Part shown: positions 19,516-32,187 of the stretch, piece after piece
Numbering within the stretch: the stretch's first letter is position 1
Layout of the letters: every line of letters begins with the position of its first letter
Assembly (NCBI GenBank): GCA_943788135.1
Contig: CALSPC010000009.1
Coordinates: 32,418-96,417 of the forward strand
DNA length: 64,000 bases
Source of the DNA: an uncultured Paracoccaceae bacterium
GTDB taxonomy: Bacteria > Bacteroidota > Bacteroidia > Flavobacteriales > Flavobacteriaceae
Reading direction: 5' to 3'
Notes under the pieces: generated by a model
Told to the model about the DNA's origin: nothing
The model's input: the letters and a program-made list of their open reading frames with translations, nothing else
Database searches by the model: none
Position numbers and translations under genes: made by a program

Positions 19516-21183
19516 ATGTGTGGAATTGTATGTGCATTTGATTTAAAGCAAAAATCAGAAATTTTAAGGCCTCAAGTTCTTGAAATGTCCAAAAAAATAA
19601 GACACCGTGGTCCGGATTGGAGCGGAATTTATAGTGATGAAAAAACGGTGATGGCGCATGAGCGTTTAGCGATTGTAGATCCTGCATCGGGACAACAGCC
19701 GTTGTTTAGTGAAGATAAAAAACTAGTTTTGGCTGCTAACGGCGAAATCTATAACCACAGAGAATTACGTAAACAATTTAAGGGCACCTATAATTTTCAA
19801 ACGGCATCTGATTGTGAGATTATACTAGCTTTATATAAAGAAAAAGGGGTTGATTTTATCGATGACCTTAATGGAATCTTTGGTTTTGCATTGTATGATG
19901 TAGAAAAAGACAGCTATTTTATCGCCAGAGATCATATGGGGATTATTCCTTTATATATTGGTTGGGATCAAAATGGCACTTTTTATGTGGCTTCAGAACT
20001 AAAAGCGCTTGAGGGTGTTTGCACTAAAATTGAATTATTTCCTCCAGGACATTATATGTCAAGTACAGATGGCAAGTTTGTAAAATGGTACAACAGAGAG
20101 TGGACCGCATACGATGCTGTAAAAGAAAATGAAACCAGTATTGCCGAAGTAAAAAAAGCGTTAGAAGATGCGGTGCACAGACAATTGATGAGTGACGTGC
20201 CTTACGGCGTTTTACTTTCGGGAGGGTTAGATTCTTCAGTGACCTCTGCTATTGCTAAAAAATATGCACAGAAACGTGTAGAATCTGATGACACTTCTGA
20301 AGCTTGGTACCCACAATTACATTCGTTTTCAGTGGGATTAGAGGGTTCTCCAGATTTAGCTGCTGCCCAAAAGGTTGCGGATTATATTGGAACCATTCAC
20401 CATGAAATAAAATTTACAATTCAAGAAGGATTAGACGCTATAAAAGATGTGATTTACAATATTGAGACCTATGATATTACCACCATTCGCTCGTCCACAC
20501 CAATGTATTTAATGGCGCGTGTTATTAAATCTATGGGGATTAAAATGGTACTTTCAGGCGAGGGAGCCGATGAGATTTTTGGCGGGTATTTATACTTTCA
20601 CAAAGCGCCAAATGCCGAAGAGTTTCACGATGAAACAGTGCGTAAATTAGATAAATTACATATGTACGATTGTCTGAGAGCGAATAAAAGCTTGATGGCT
20701 TGGGGAATTGAAGGGCGAGTGCCATTTTTAGATAAAGAGTTTATAGATGTGGCGATGCGTTTAAATCCGAAAGATAAAATGATCAATGGTGAGCGTATGG
20801 AAAAATGGATTATTCGAAAAGCATTTGAAGATATGTTGCCAGAAAGTGTCGCGTGGCGTCAAAAAGAACAATTTTCTGATGGCGTTGGTTACAGTTGGAT
20901 TGATACGCTCAAAGACGTTGTTGAAAAAGAGGTTTCAGATGAACAATTGGCAAATGCTAAATTTAGATTCCCAATTCAAACCCCACAAAACAAAGAAGAA
21001 TTCTATTACCGTTCTATTTTTGAAGCCCATTTTCCAAGCGATGCTGCAGCCCTGAGTGTGCCTCAAGAGGCAAGTGTGGCATGTAGTACGCAAATTGCTT
21101 TAGATTGGGATGAAGCGTTCAAAAATATGAACGAACCTTCTGGAAGAGCGATTGCTAAAGTGCATGATAAGGCTTATGACTAA
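19516..21183 (+). CDS. asnB: Asparagine synthase B (glutamine-hydrolysing)
   Basis: AsnB makes asparagine from aspartate, ATP and glutamine. The class II amidotransferase Cys is residue 2 (MCGIVCAF), and the RHRGPDW motif follows. The synthetase ATP loop LLSGGLDSSV begins at about residue 233. At 555 residues it is a complete AsnB of the E. coli type. A strong terminator follows. Confidence 0.95.
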   Translation: MCGIVCAFDLKQKSEILRPQVLEMSKKIRHRGPDWSGIYSDEKTVMAHERLAIVDPASGQQPLFSEDKKLVLAANGEIYNHRELRKQFKGTYNFQTASDCEIILALYKEKGVDFIDDLNGIFGFALYDVEKDSYFIARDHMGIIPLYIGWDQNGTFYVASELKALEGVCTKIELFPPGHYMSSTDGKFVKWYNREWTAYDAVKENETSIAEVKKALEDAVHRQLMSDVPYGVLLSGGLDSSVTSAIAKKYAQKRVESDDTSEAWYPQLHSFSVGLEGSPDLAAAQKVADYIGTIHHEIKFTIQEGLDAIKDVIYNIETYDITTIRSSTPMYLMARVIKSMGIKMVLSGEGADEIFGGYLYFHKAPNAEEFHDETVRKLDKLHMYDCLRANKSLMAWGIEGRVPFLDKEFIDVAMRLNPKDKMINGERMEKWIIRKAFEDMLPESVAWRQKEQFSDGVGYSWIDTLKDVVEKEVSDEQLANAKFRFPIQTPQNKEEFYYRSIFEAHFPSDAAALSVPQEASVACSTQIALDWDEAFKNMNEPSGRAIAKVHDKAYD

Positions 21184-21253
21184 AGTTTCGAACACTTAAA
21201 TAAAGCCGTCTGAAGCACCTTGTAAAGATTTTTAATATTTCTAAATAGTGCAG

Positions 21254-21283
21254 CGCCCTTAAATTTGATTTAAGGGCGTTTTT
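21254..21283 (+). terminator. Terminator after asnB
   Basis: A perfect 11-bp stem CGCCCTTAAAT/ATTTAAGGGCG (21254-21264 with 21268-21278) with a TTG loop is followed by TTTTT. Confidence 0.9.
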
Positions 21284-21375
21284 AGTTGATTTAAGCCGCT
21301 TTTGAGAAAACAGTGAATTGTTAATAATTTCATGTAAATTCCTTTAAAACGCATTAAATTAAGTTAGAGATTAAT

Positions 21376-21383
21376 TATATTTG
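21376..21383 (+). promoter_or_regulatory. -7 promoter element for gyrB
   Basis: TATATTTG matches TAnnTTTG. Its position places the transcript start near 21390, which excludes the in-frame ATG at 21391 and supports the one at 21442. Confidence 0.6.
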
Positions 21384-21387
21384 TTAG

Positions 21388-23382
<1,995 letters not shown>

Positions 23383-23406
23383 CAACTAACCCAAATTTTT
23401 AATCTT

Positions 23407-24454
23407 ATGAAAAAAATAATCATTTTTAGTACACTCCTTTTCGGAGTAAATTTAACATCTGCTCAAGACCTTGAAAGTGTGTTGCTTGCAGGTGAAGACG
23501 CCAACCTATTGCTTCAAAATTACCTAAATCCAGTAGCAAAAGGGATAATGACTGGTATGAATAATGGCTGGTATTCGACAGCGAAATCTCATAAAAAATT
23601 AGGTTTCGACATTACATTTGGTGTAAATGCTGCTTTTACACCTGATAAAGACCAGATGTTTGATTTTATTTCTGATCAGTATAATTTTGTTTCAGTTCCT
23701 GGTGGTAGAACCCAACTCCCCACAGTTTTAAGTAAAGATGATACCGAGACAGCTCTTACAGCAAATATCCCTTATCAGGATGGTAAAACGAAAGCCGTTA
23801 CATTTAATTTTCCTGGCGGTGTAGCAAAAGACCTACCTGTTAATGCTGTTCCTTCCCCTTTTGTGCAGGTTGGATTAGGATTACCTTTCAAAACCACAGT
23901 TAAGTTAAGATACGTACCCAAAACAGAATTTGGTTCTGACGTAAACGCTAATTTAATTGGAGTTGGATTACAGCATGATTTAACCCAATACCTAGGACTC
24001 ATTGGAAAACTTCCTTTTTCAGTATCGCTTTTTGGAGCTTATACCTCGGCAAATGTTAATTATGACATTGAGAATTCAACAGCAACAAGTGCAGTGATGG
24101 TAACAAATGGACTTGCAGAATTCAAATTAAGAACGTGGACCTTACAAGCTTTGGGTTCTTTGGATTTTAAAATAATGACCTTTTATGGTGGACTCGGTTT
24201 TAATGGCGGAACAACTACTTTTGATATTAAAGGGGATTATGTGCTCGAATATCAGGTTGAGTCTTCTGGCGGTCAGGGTCAAGAAGACGGTTACAGAAAC
24301 CGTTACAGATCCTATAGGTTTAAAATTTAACTCCTCAGGTCCTAGAGCAACCATAGGTGCACGTTTAAATCTTGCATTTTTAAAGATCTTTGCGGATTAT
24401 ACCTTGCAAGAATACAATACGGCATCTGTTGGTGTCGCACTTAGTTTCAGATAA
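23407..24454 (+). pseudogene. DUF6588-type outer membrane protein, frameshifted
   Basis: The protein starts with a clear signal peptide (cleavage after TSAQ) and has the repeated amphipathic strands and glycine pattern of an outer-membrane beta barrel. The opening with DLESVLLAGEDANLLLQNY resembles DUF6588 proteins of Bacteroidota. The first frame ends at 24330; the remaining barrel strands (SGPRATIGARLNLAFLKIF, ending ALSFR) are read in another frame to 24454. A one-base indel between about 24240 and 24290 explains this. It lies between gyrB and mdh, 24 bp from each. Confidence 0.75.
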
Positions 24455-24478
24455 TAAATACAATATAAATAAATTAAA

Positions 24479-25405
24479 ATGAAAATAACAGTAGTTGGTG
24501 CTGGCGCAGTTGGAGCAAGTTGTGCAGAATATATTGCCATTAAAAACTTTGCTTCCGAAGTCGTTTTATTAGACATTAAAGAAGGCTATGCCGAAGGCAA
24601 AGCTATGGATTTGATGCAATGTGCATCTCTTAATGGTTTTGACACCAAAATAACAGGGTCTACAAATGATTACAGTAAAACCGCGAATAGCGATATCTGC
24701 GTCATTACTTCAGGAATTCCAAGAAAACCAGGGATGACACGTGAAGAGCTTATCGGAATCAATGCTGGAATTGTAAAAACGGTCTCTACAAGTTTGGTCG
24801 CTCATTCGCCAAATACAGTCCTTATTATTGTAAGTAATCCAATGGATACAATGACGTATTTAGCGCATAAAGCAACGGGGCTTCCAAAACATAGAATTAT
24901 TGGAATGGGAGGTGCTTTAGATTCAGCGCGTTTCAAATACAGATTAGCAGAAGCCTTAGGCGCGCCAATAAGTGACGTGGACGGTATGGTAATCGGTGGT
25001 CATAGTGATGTAGGAATGGTACCTTTAACCTCGCATGCAACCCGTAATAGTATTAAAGTTTCCGAATTTATTTCAAGCGAACGCTTAGAGCAAGTTAAAG
25101 AAGACACTAAAGTTGGTGGGGCAACACTAACCAAACTTTTAGGAACGTCTGCTTGGTATGCTCCAGGTGCTGCTGTAAGTGGATTGGTTCAAGCCATTGC
25201 GTGTGATCAGAAAAAAATATTTCCATGTTCAGTTTTGTTGAACGGCGAGTATGGTTTATCTGATTTGTGTATCGGAGTTCCAGTAATCTTAGGCGCTAAT
25301 GGTGTTGAAAAAATTGTTGAAATTAAACTCAGCGACAGCGAAAAAGCACATTTACATACCAGTGCCGAAGGCGTAAAAAAGACAAATTCATTATTAGACG
25401 TATAA
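24479..25405 (+). CDS. mdh: Malate dehydrogenase
   Basis: This enzyme catalyses NAD-dependent oxidation of malate to oxaloacetate in the TCA cycle. The N-terminus has the Rossmann motif VGAGAVGASCAEY. The substrate Arg lies in GIPRKPGMTREEL and the catalytic His in VIGGHSDVGMVPL. At 308 residues it is of the LDH-like MDH class. Confidence 0.95.
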   Translation: MKITVVGAGAVGASCAEYIAIKNFASEVVLLDIKEGYAEGKAMDLMQCASLNGFDTKITGSTNDYSKTANSDICVITSGIPRKPGMTREELIGINAGIVKTVSTSLVAHSPNTVLIIVSNPMDTMTYLAHKATGLPKHRIIGMGGALDSARFKYRLAEALGAPISDVDGMVIGGHSDVGMVPLTSHATRNSIKVSEFISSERLEQVKEDTKVGGATLTKLLGTSAWYAPGAAVSGLVQAIACDQKKIFPCSVLLNGEYGLSDLCIGVPVILGANGVEKIVEIKLSDSEKAHLHTSAEGVKKTNSLLDV

Positions 25406-25508
25406 TTATTTTGATGTGGTGATTTGTGGTTCTTACCATAAAAGTGCCTTTAATATGCTCTTTTTATTGAAAACAAAAGAATCTATTGTCAAATCACATC
25501 GTAAATCA

Positions 25509-25516
25509 TATATTTG
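25509..25516 (+). promoter_or_regulatory. -7 promoter element for secDF
   Basis: TATATTTG matches TAnnTTTG, 40 bp before the secDF ATG. Confidence 0.55.
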
Positions 25517-25556
25517 CTCGTTTATAAAAAATTAATGCAGATTAAATTCACTCATA

Positions 25557-28550
25557 ATGCAAAATAAAGGACTCGTAAAATTATTTGCGCTGCTATTTGG
25601 TTTGGTAAGTATTTACCAATTATCATTTAGCTTTAAAGCCAATCAAATAGAAGAAAATGCTAAGCAGTTTGCTATTGAAAAAATAGCAGATACAGAACCT
25701 GATTATGACGCTAAACGCGTGCTAGAACAAAGCACCTATTTAGACTCGTTGAAAAACGAAGATGTTTATAACATAGGCATAGCACAGTACAATTTTGATG
25801 AAGTTAAGGAGAAAGCCATGAATCTTGGTTTGGATCTTAAAGGCGGTATTAGCGTTATTCTTCAAATTTCTGTAAAAGATATTCTTGTTGGGTTAGCAAA
25901 TGAAAGCAAAGATCCTATATTTAGAAAAGCATTAAGTGATGCTGAAGAACTTCAAAAAGACAGTCAGAACACTTATTTGGAAGACTTTTTTGTAGCCTTT
26001 GATGCCATCAAAGGAGACACCAAATTGGCATCTCCAGATATATTTGCGAATCGTACTTTAAGCGAAGACATTACTTTTGATATGACCGATGATGAGGTAA
26101 AGCCAGTATTGTCTGTTAAAATTGATGAATCTATAGTTTCTGCTTTTGAAGTCCTTCGTAAACGTATCGATAAATTTGGAGTTACTCAACCAAATATTCA
26201 AAGAATTGGAAACTCTGGACGTATTCTTGTAGAATTACCAGGAGCTAAAGATATTGAACGTGTAAAAGGATTATTACAAAGTACAGCACAATTAGAATTT
26301 TGGGATGCTTTTAAGGGTGAAGAGTTTGGAACGTTTATTTTTCAAGCTAATGAAGTCTTAAAAGAGCTAGTTGAAACAACTTCAACAAATGCTGATACGG
26401 AATCTTCAGAACCATCGGCTGACGCTATTTCAGATATTATCGGAGATACAGACGCTGAAACAGGTGTTACTGCAGAAGTAAATCCACTAATAGATTTAAT
26501 TCGTGCGCCAGGATACAATGGCGGACCAGTGATCGCTTCTTTTGAACAAAAAGACAAACAGCAAGTTATAGCGTATCTAAACAATCCTCAAGTTCGTGCA
26601 CTCTTATCGCCAGAGCAGCGTTATGCAAAATTTGTATGGGGTATTCCTAAAGTTCAAACCACAACTGGCGAAAACGCTCAGAATCTAGAGTTGGTTGAAT
26701 TGTATGCTTTAAAAGGAAATAGAGATAATGAACCCCCACTTAGTGGAGCCGTGATTACAGATGCACGTCAAGCCTACCAGCAAAATGGAAACCCAAGTGT
26801 ATCCATGCAAATGAACCTTAAGGGTGCTAAGATATGGGAAGATATGACGGGCAATGCATTTAATACTGCCGGTCAAATTGCAATTGTTTTAGATGAAATT
26901 GTGTATTCAGCGCCAGGAGTAACTACAGGGCCAATTTCTGGAGGAAATTCTGAAATTTCTGGATCGTTCACATTGAACGAAGCCGTCGATTTAGCAAACG
27001 TACTTCGCGCCGGTAAACTTCCTGCTTCTGCAGATATCGTACAAGCCGAAGAAGTAGGGCCTTCATTAGGTCAAGAAGCAATCGATAGTGGAATGAAATC
27101 TTTCTTAATTGCATTAGCATTGGTATTGTTATGGATGTTGTTTTATTATGGCAATGCAGGGATTTACTCAAACATTGCTCTGTTGTTAAATATCCTTTTA
27201 ATCTTCGGAATCCTTTCCGGTTTAGGAGCCGTATTAACATTACCTGGAATTGCAGGTATTGTATTAACCATCGGTATTGCCGTAGATGCTAACGTACTGA
27301 TTTATGAGCGTATTCGTGAAGAGCTATATAAAGGTAAAGGTCAAAAAGAATCTGTTAAAGATGGATTTAGCAACGCCTTATCTTCAATTTTAGATGCCAA
27401 TATTACTACAGGATTAACAGCTTTAATACTATATGTATTTGGGTCGGGTCCAATTAAAGGATTTGCCACAACTCTTTTAATCGGTATTTTAACCTCTTTA
27501 TTCACAGCGATTTTTATCTCAAGATTATTGATCGACTGGCATTTAAACCGAGGTGGAAAATTAGGGTTCTCAACAGGAATGACCAAAGGTTTATTTCGTT
27601 CGATTAATATTGAATTCCTTAAAAAACGTAAAATTGCGTATTTAATTTCTGGAACAATTATTATTGCAGGACTTGGGTCGCTATTCACTACAGGGTTAGA
27701 TCAAGGAATTGATTTTGTTGGAGGCCGAACATATACCGTTCGTTTTGCTCAAGACATGAACACTGAAGACGTCAAAACAGCATTGAATGATGTGTTTAAC
27801 AGTGCTGAGGTGAAAACAATTGGTAGTGCGAACCAATTGAAAATTTCTACTAAATATAAAGTGAATGAAAATTCTGCGGAGGTAGATCAAGAAGTTCAGC
27901 AAAAATTATATGAAGCTTTAGTGCCCTTTTTACCGGATGCGACCACTTATAAGCAATTTGTTGATGCCGAAAATAATGTCGGTAAAATGTATGCTGGAAA
28001 AGTAAGTCCAACTATCGCAGATGATATTAAGAAATCTTCTGTGTGGGCAATTTTAGGCTCATTGATTGTCGTGTTTTTATACATCTTAATACGATTCAAA
28101 AAATGGCAATTTTCATTAGGAGCCGTAGCAGCAGTATTTCATGATGTTTTAATTGTCCTTGGAATTTTCTCTATTTCTTGGCAATTTCTACCTTTCAGTA
28201 TGGAAATTGATCAGGCCTTTATTGCAGCGATCTTAACGGTGATTGGATACTCATTAAATGATACCGTTGTTGTATTTGATAGAATTAGAGAGTATTTAAG
28301 TGAGCACTCAAGTTGGAAATTTGATAAAGTTATCAATAGCGCATTAAGTAGTACACTGAGTCGTACCTTAAACACTTCTTTAACTACTTTAGTCGTGTTA
28401 ATAGCAATGTTTACATTTGGAGCAGATTCTTTAAGAGGATTGTTGTTTGCACTTATAGTTGGGGTGCTTGTAGGAACGTACTCTTCATTATTTATAGCGA
28501 CACCAGTTATGCATGATACACTCAAACGTTTAGATGAAAAAGGAGCTTAA
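25557..28550 (+). CDS. secDF: Protein translocase subunit SecDF (fused)
   Basis: This is the proton-driven accessory part of the Sec translocon, pulling exported proteins across the inner membrane. SecD and SecF are fused in one 997-residue chain, as is usual in Bacteroidota. The SecD half has the first helix, the P1 domain with LGLDLKGGISVIL, and helices including GIAVDANVLIYERIREEL. The SecF half begins near residue 680 with GIDFVGGRTYTVRF and ends with GYSLNDTVVVFDRIREYL. An acidic insertion lies at about 270-310. A terminator follows. Confidence 0.96.
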   Translation: MQNKGLVKLFALLFGLVSIYQLSFSFKANQIEENAKQFAIEKIADTEPDYDAKRVLEQSTYLDSLKNEDVYNIGIAQYNFDEVKEKAMNLGLDLKGGISVILQISVKDILVGLANESKDPIFRKALSDAEELQKDSQNTYLEDFFVAFDAIKGDTKLASPDIFANRTLSEDITFDMTDDEVKPVLSVKIDESIVSAFEVLRKRIDKFGVTQPNIQRIGNSGRILVELPGAKDIERVKGLLQSTAQLEFWDAFKGEEFGTFIFQANEVLKELVETTSTNADTESSEPSADAISDIIGDTDAETGVTAEVNPLIDLIRAPGYNGGPVIASFEQKDKQQVIAYLNNPQVRALLSPEQRYAKFVWGIPKVQTTTGENAQNLELVELYALKGNRDNEPPLSGAVITDARQAYQQNGNPSVSMQMNLKGAKIWEDMTGNAFNTAGQIAIVLDEIVYSAPGVTTGPISGGNSEISGSFTLNEAVDLANVLRAGKLPASADIVQAEEVGPSLGQEAIDSGMKSFLIALALVLLWMLFYYGNAGIYSNIALLLNILLIFGILSGLGAVLTLPGIAGIVLTIGIAVDANVLIYERIREELYKGKGQKESVKDGFSNALSSILDANITTGLTALILYVFGSGPIKGFATTLLIGILTSLFTAIFISRLLIDWHLNRGGKLGFSTGMTKGLFRSINIEFLKKRKIAYLISGTIIIAGLGSLFTTGLDQGIDFVGGRTYTVRFAQDMNTEDVKTALNDVFNSAEVKTIGSANQLKISTKYKVNENSAEVDQEVQQKLYEALVPFLPDATTYKQFVDAENNVGKMYAGKVSPTIADDIKKSSVWAILGSLIVVFLYILIRFKKWQFSLGAVAAVFHDVLIVLGIFSISWQFLPFSMEIDQAFIAAILTVIGYSLNDTVVVFDRIREYLSEHSSWKFDKVINSALSSTLSRTLNTSLTTLVVLIAMFTFGADSLRGLLFALIVGVLVGTYSSLFIATPVMHDTLKRLDEKGA

Positions 28551-28573
28551 TAACTTCTCCTTTATGATATAAT

Positions 28574-28600
28574 AAAAGCCGCTCATTGAGCGGCTTTTTT
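28574..28600 (+). terminator. Terminator between secDF and lgt
   Basis: The stem AAAAGCCGCTC/GAGCGGCTTTT (28574-28584 with 28588-28598) with an ATT loop is followed by T residues. A and T runs on both sides suit termination of both converging genes. Confidence 0.9.
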
Positions 28601-28713
28601 AGTGTTCTATTTATGAATTTAGTTATCCTGTAATTTGAAAAAAAGTATGGACGTTTATTGAGGTTAAATTTCAAGCCCTATAGCGTTAAAATAACACAGC
28701 AAAATATATTCGT

Positions 28714-29547
28714 TTATGCCTCTTTAGGCTTATATATAAACATGAAATAAAGACCACACAACACAAAAGGAATGCTCAAAACTTGTCCCGTGTTTAAGCC
28801 TAAAATCCAATCCTCACGACTGTCAATTTGAGCAATTTTGAATTGCTCGACAACGACTCTTACCGACATTAGGAGCACTAAAAACAAGCCGAAAAGATAT
28901 CCTGTTTGGGTACTTTTTTTGGTTTTCCAATACAAAAAGAATAAAGTCAAAAACACAAAGATATACCCAAAGGCTTCATATAATTGCCCTGGATGCCTAG
29001 GAATAGTGTCTAATTGTTTAAATATAATAGCAAATGGAAAATCTGCTTCCGCAGCTTTTCCGATCATTTCAGAATTAAAGAAATTACCAATTCGAATAAA
29101 AACAGCGCCTAAGGCAGAGGCAACCACAACGCGATCCAGAATCCAGAGTACTGATTTTTTTAATACTTTTTTATTGTATAACCACATGGATAAGATCATT
29201 CCAATTGCAGCACCATGACTAGCTAGTCCTCGAAATCCGGTGAATTCAAATCCACCACTAAATCGGAAGGGGAGGAAGATGCTGAAAAAGTCGTCTTTGA
29301 ATAATTCAGGTTGATAGAAAATAACATGCCCCAACCTTGCTCCAATCATAATTCCTAAAACAGAATACATAAAAAGCCCATCTAATTTCTCTTCAGATTG
29401 GCCTTCGTTTTTGTAAATCTTTTTCATAAGATACCAGCCGGTAATGAATGCGGCCATCCACATAAGGCTATAATAGTGAATTTTAAAATTCCCAAAAAGG
29501 GTAATGCCATCAGAAGCAGGATCCCATACGATTTGTAGCAAATACAT
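28714..29547 (-). CDS. lgt: Prolipoprotein diacylglyceryl transferase
   Basis: Lgt transfers diacylglycerol to the lipobox Cys of prolipoproteins in the inner membrane. The 277-residue protein has seven hydrophobic helices. The family signature lies in FIRIGNFFNSEMIG, and an essential His is in GLASHGAAIG. It is the last gene of folE-cysS-yidD-lgt; the 75-bp gap after yidD is the largest in the group. Confidence 0.95.
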   Translation of the reverse strand: MYLLQIVWDPASDGITLFGNFKIHYYSLMWMAAFITGWYLMKKIYKNEGQSEEKLDGLFMYSVLGIMIGARLGHVIFYQPELFKDDFFSIFLPFRFSGGFEFTGFRGLASHGAAIGMILSMWLYNKKVLKKSVLWILDRVVVASALGAVFIRIGNFFNSEMIGKAAEADFPFAIIFKQLDTIPRHPGQLYEAFGYIFVFLTLFFLYWKTKKSTQTGYLFGLFLVLLMSVRVVVEQFKIAQIDSREDWILGLNTGQVLSIPFVLCGLYFMFIYKPKEA

Positions 29548-29622
29548 AGTTATTTGTTTAGTTTGTAAATATATAAAATTGACATCAAATTAAAGGAGTC
29601 GATTTTTTAATAAATAATAGCA

Positions 29623-29850
29623 TTAATGCTTTGGAACAGGGTCATGTCCAGAACCGCCCCAAGGATGACAGCGTAAAATACGCTTAATACTGAGGTAGCC
29701 CCCTTTGAATATACCATGTGTTAGCAAAGCTTCTTTTGTGTAGTGGGAACATGTTGGTTGGAATCGGCAACTTGAGGGTGTTAAGGGAGAGATGAAATTT
29801 TGATACAGCTTGATTAAAAACAAAAAAGGTGCAATCAAAATAGTCTTCAT
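29623..29850 (-). CDS. yidD: Membrane protein insertion efficiency factor YidD
   Basis: YidD is a small membrane-associated protein that assists YidC-dependent insertion. The 75 residues contain the conserved [20 protein letters not shown] and the ending [13 protein letters not shown]. It begins 5 bp after cysS ends. Confidence 0.95.
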   Translation of the reverse strand: MKTILIAPFLFLIKLYQNFISPLTPSSCRFQPTCSHYTKEALLTHGIFKGGYLSIKRILRCHPWGGSGHDPVPKH

Positions 29851-29855
29851 ACAGC

Positions 29856-31337
29856 TTAATCTATTGCGAATGTAGTACCATCTTTGCCGTCTTTCAATTG
29901 AATTCCGATCGCCAGTAGTTCATCTCTTATTTTGTCAGAAAGCGCAAAATCTTTTTCTAACCGCGCTTCATTTCGCATGCGAATTAGTAATTCAACCGTG
30001 TCTCCTAGTTTTTGATCCTGGTTGTTTGCATTGTCATTTTTCAATCCTAAAATATCAAAAACAAAGGCGTGCATAACTTCAGATAAAACGTTGAAGTCAG
30101 CAGCATTAATTTGCGCTTTTCCGTCCTTAATTTGATTGATGTATTTTACTGCGCTAAATAATTCTGCAATTAGAATGGGGGTGTTAAAGTCGTCATTCAT
30201 TGCGGTATAGCAATTGGATTTCCAAGCTGAAACATCAAAGCCGTTAGACTCTGAAGTCGTATCAATTTTGTCCAGTGTAGTCACCGCTTCCATCAGTTTC
30301 AAGAACCCTTTTTCGGAGGCTAATAAGGCCTCGTTACTAAAGTCTAGGATACTTCGGTAATGGGCTTGCATCATAAAAAACCGTACAACTGAAGCAGAAA
30401 AACCTTTGGTCAATAGTGGAGTATTGCCACTTAAAATTTCTGCCGGTAAAATATTATTCCCTGTAGATTTTGCCATTTTTTGCCCGTTAAGCGTCAGCAT
30501 ATTAGCATGCATCCAATAATTGACAGGAGTGTGACTGTGCCAGGCTTTAGCTTGAGCAATTTCACATTCATGGTGTGGAAATTTCAAATCCATACCACCG
30601 CCATGGATATCAAAATGCTCTCCTAAATATTTGGTACTCATTGCAGTACATTCTAGGTGCCAGCCAGGAAAACCATCGCTCCATGGCGAAGGCCATCGCA
30701 TGATGTGCTCCGGTTCAGCTTTTTTCCAAAGCGCAAAATCTTGTGGATTTTTTTTATCGGTTTGACCGTCTAAAACTCTAGTATTATGGATGAGATCTTC
30801 TAGTTTTCGCCCACTCAAGATCCCATAATTATGAGATTCATTATATTTTAAAACATCAAAATAAATAGAGCCGTTTGCTTCATATGCTAGGCCGTTGTCT
30901 AAAATTGATTTGATGATTTCTATTTGTTCTACAATGTGACCTGTTGCTGTAGGCTCAATGCTTGGCGGTAAAAAATTAAATGTATTCAGGATTGTATGAA
31001 AATCTACGGTGTAGCGTTGCACCACTTCCATAGGTTCAATTTGTTCTATCCGTGCTTTTTTGGCAATGCGATCTTCTCCTTGGTCGGCGTCATTTTCTAG
31101 ATGACCAGCATCTGTAATATTTCGAACATAACGTACTTTATACTCTAAATGCTTAAAGTATCTAAAAATCATATCAAATGACATGAATGTTCGGACATTT
31201 CCTAGGTGGACATTACTATATACAGTTGGGCCGCAAACATACATCCCAATAGCGCCTTCGTTTATAGGCTTGAAAACTTCTTTTTTTCCAGAAAGAGAAT
31301 TATAGATATATAGTGTGTTTGTAGTGTGTTTGCCCAT
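29856..31337 (-). CDS. cysS: Cysteine--tRNA ligase
   Basis: This class I synthetase charges tRNA-Cys. The HIGH motif appears as VHLGNVRT and the KMSKS motif as KMAKS, both common in this enzyme. The zinc site includes Cys in MYVCGPTVY and in WHLECTAMS. At 493 residues it is complete. It follows folE by 10 bp. Confidence 0.96.
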   Translation of the reverse strand: MGKHTTNTLYIYNSLSGKKEVFKPINEGAIGMYVCGPTVYSNVHLGNVRTFMSFDMIFRYFKHLEYKVRYVRNITDAGHLENDADQGEDRIAKKARIEQIEPMEVVQRYTVDFHTILNTFNFLPPSIEPTATGHIVEQIEIIKSILDNGLAYEANGSIYFDVLKYNESHNYGILSGRKLEDLIHNTRVLDGQTDKKNPQDFALWKKAEPEHIMRWPSPWSDGFPGWHLECTAMSTKYLGEHFDIHGGGMDLKFPHHECEIAQAKAWHSHTPVNYWMHANMLTLNGQKMAKSTGNNILPAEILSGNTPLLTKGFSASVVRFFMMQAHYRSILDFSNEALLASEKGFLKLMEAVTTLDKIDTTSESNGFDVSAWKSNCYTAMNDDFNTPILIAELFSAVKYINQIKDGKAQINAADFNVLSEVMHAFVFDILGLKNDNANNQDQKLGDTVELLIRMRNEARLEKDFALSDKIRDELLAIGIQLKDGKDGTTFAID

Positions 31338-31347
31338 GCTTAGAGGA

Positions 31348-32025
31348 TTAAAATTTGGTCTCTAGTTGAATGTAGTCCAAAAATTCTCTTTTAGTTTCTT
31401 TGTCTTTAAATTTTCCGCCAAATTCACTTGTAACGGTGCTGCTTTCGATGTCTCTTATACCTCGAGAATTAACGCATAAGTGTTTGGCATCAATGACACA
31501 AGCCACATCTTTTGTGTTTAAAACGTCTTGAAGTTCTTTAACGATTTGAATAGTAAGTCGTTCTTGAACTTGTGGTCGTTTAGAAAAATAATCAACAATA
31601 CGATTCATCTTTGAAAGTCCTACGACTGTTCCGTTTGAAATGTATGCCACATGTGCTCTTCCTACAATTGGAAGGAAGTGGTGTTCACAAGTAGAATAAA
31701 CCGTGATGTTTTTTTCAACAAGCATTTCTCCGTATTGATACTTGTTTTCAAAAGTAGATGCTTTTGGTTTTTTTGTAGGATCTAAGCCCCCAAAAATTTC
31801 ATTAACAAACATTTTAGCAACTCGATTTGGTGTCCCTCTTAAACTGTCGTCATCCAAGTCTAACCCTAAAGTTTCCATGATATGTCTAACGTCGTCTTTG
31901 ATGACCTCTATTTTTTCATCGGCACTTAATTTAAAGGCATCCAATCGCATTGGAGTGTCAGAAGAGGTTCCTATATGATTATCTCCAATAGTGTCATATT
32001 TTTCAGTATTATTTTTCAGTCCCAT
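31348..32025 (-). CDS. folE: GTP cyclohydrolase I
   Basis: FolE converts GTP to dihydroneopterin triphosphate at the start of folate synthesis. The zinc site is in [11 protein letters not shown] and in [12 protein letters not shown]. At 225 residues it is complete, with a variable N-terminus of about 40 residues. It is the first gene of its operon and has a -7 element 40 bp upstream. Confidence 0.95.
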   Translation of the reverse strand: MGLKNNTEKYDTIGDNHIGTSSDTPMRLDAFKLSADEKIEVIKDDVRHIMETLGLDLDDDSLRGTPNRVAKMFVNEIFGGLDPTKKPKASTFENKYQYGEMLVEKNITVYSTCEHHFLPIVGRAHVAYISNGTVVGLSKMNRIVDYFSKRPQVQERLTIQIVKELQDVLNTKDVACVIDAKHLCVNSRGIRDIESSTVTSEFGGKFKDKETKREFLDYIQLETKF

Positions 32026-32064
32026 GCTAATATTCGAAATATAGTTTTCAATGTTTTATGAGTA

Positions 32065-32072
32065 CAAAGATA
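32065..32072 (-). promoter_or_regulatory. -7 promoter element for the folE operon
   Basis: The minus strand reads TATCTTTG, a match to TAnnTTTG. Confidence 0.55.
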
Positions 32073-32140
32073 CTTAAATTCACTGTTTGATACTTTTATT
32101 TTTTGGTTAATAATTTTTTTTAGGAAAAGTGTATTCACAA

Positions 32141-32173
32141 AAAAGCCTGTAACTCTAGTACAGGCTTTTTTTT
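32141..32173 (-). terminator. Terminator after the OmpP1-like gene
   Basis: An 11-bp stem AAAAGCCTGTA/TACAGGCTTTT (32141-32151 with 32159-32169) with a 7-nt loop has A and T runs on both sides. Confidence 0.88.
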
Positions 32174-32187
32174 CTTCTTTAGGTTTA

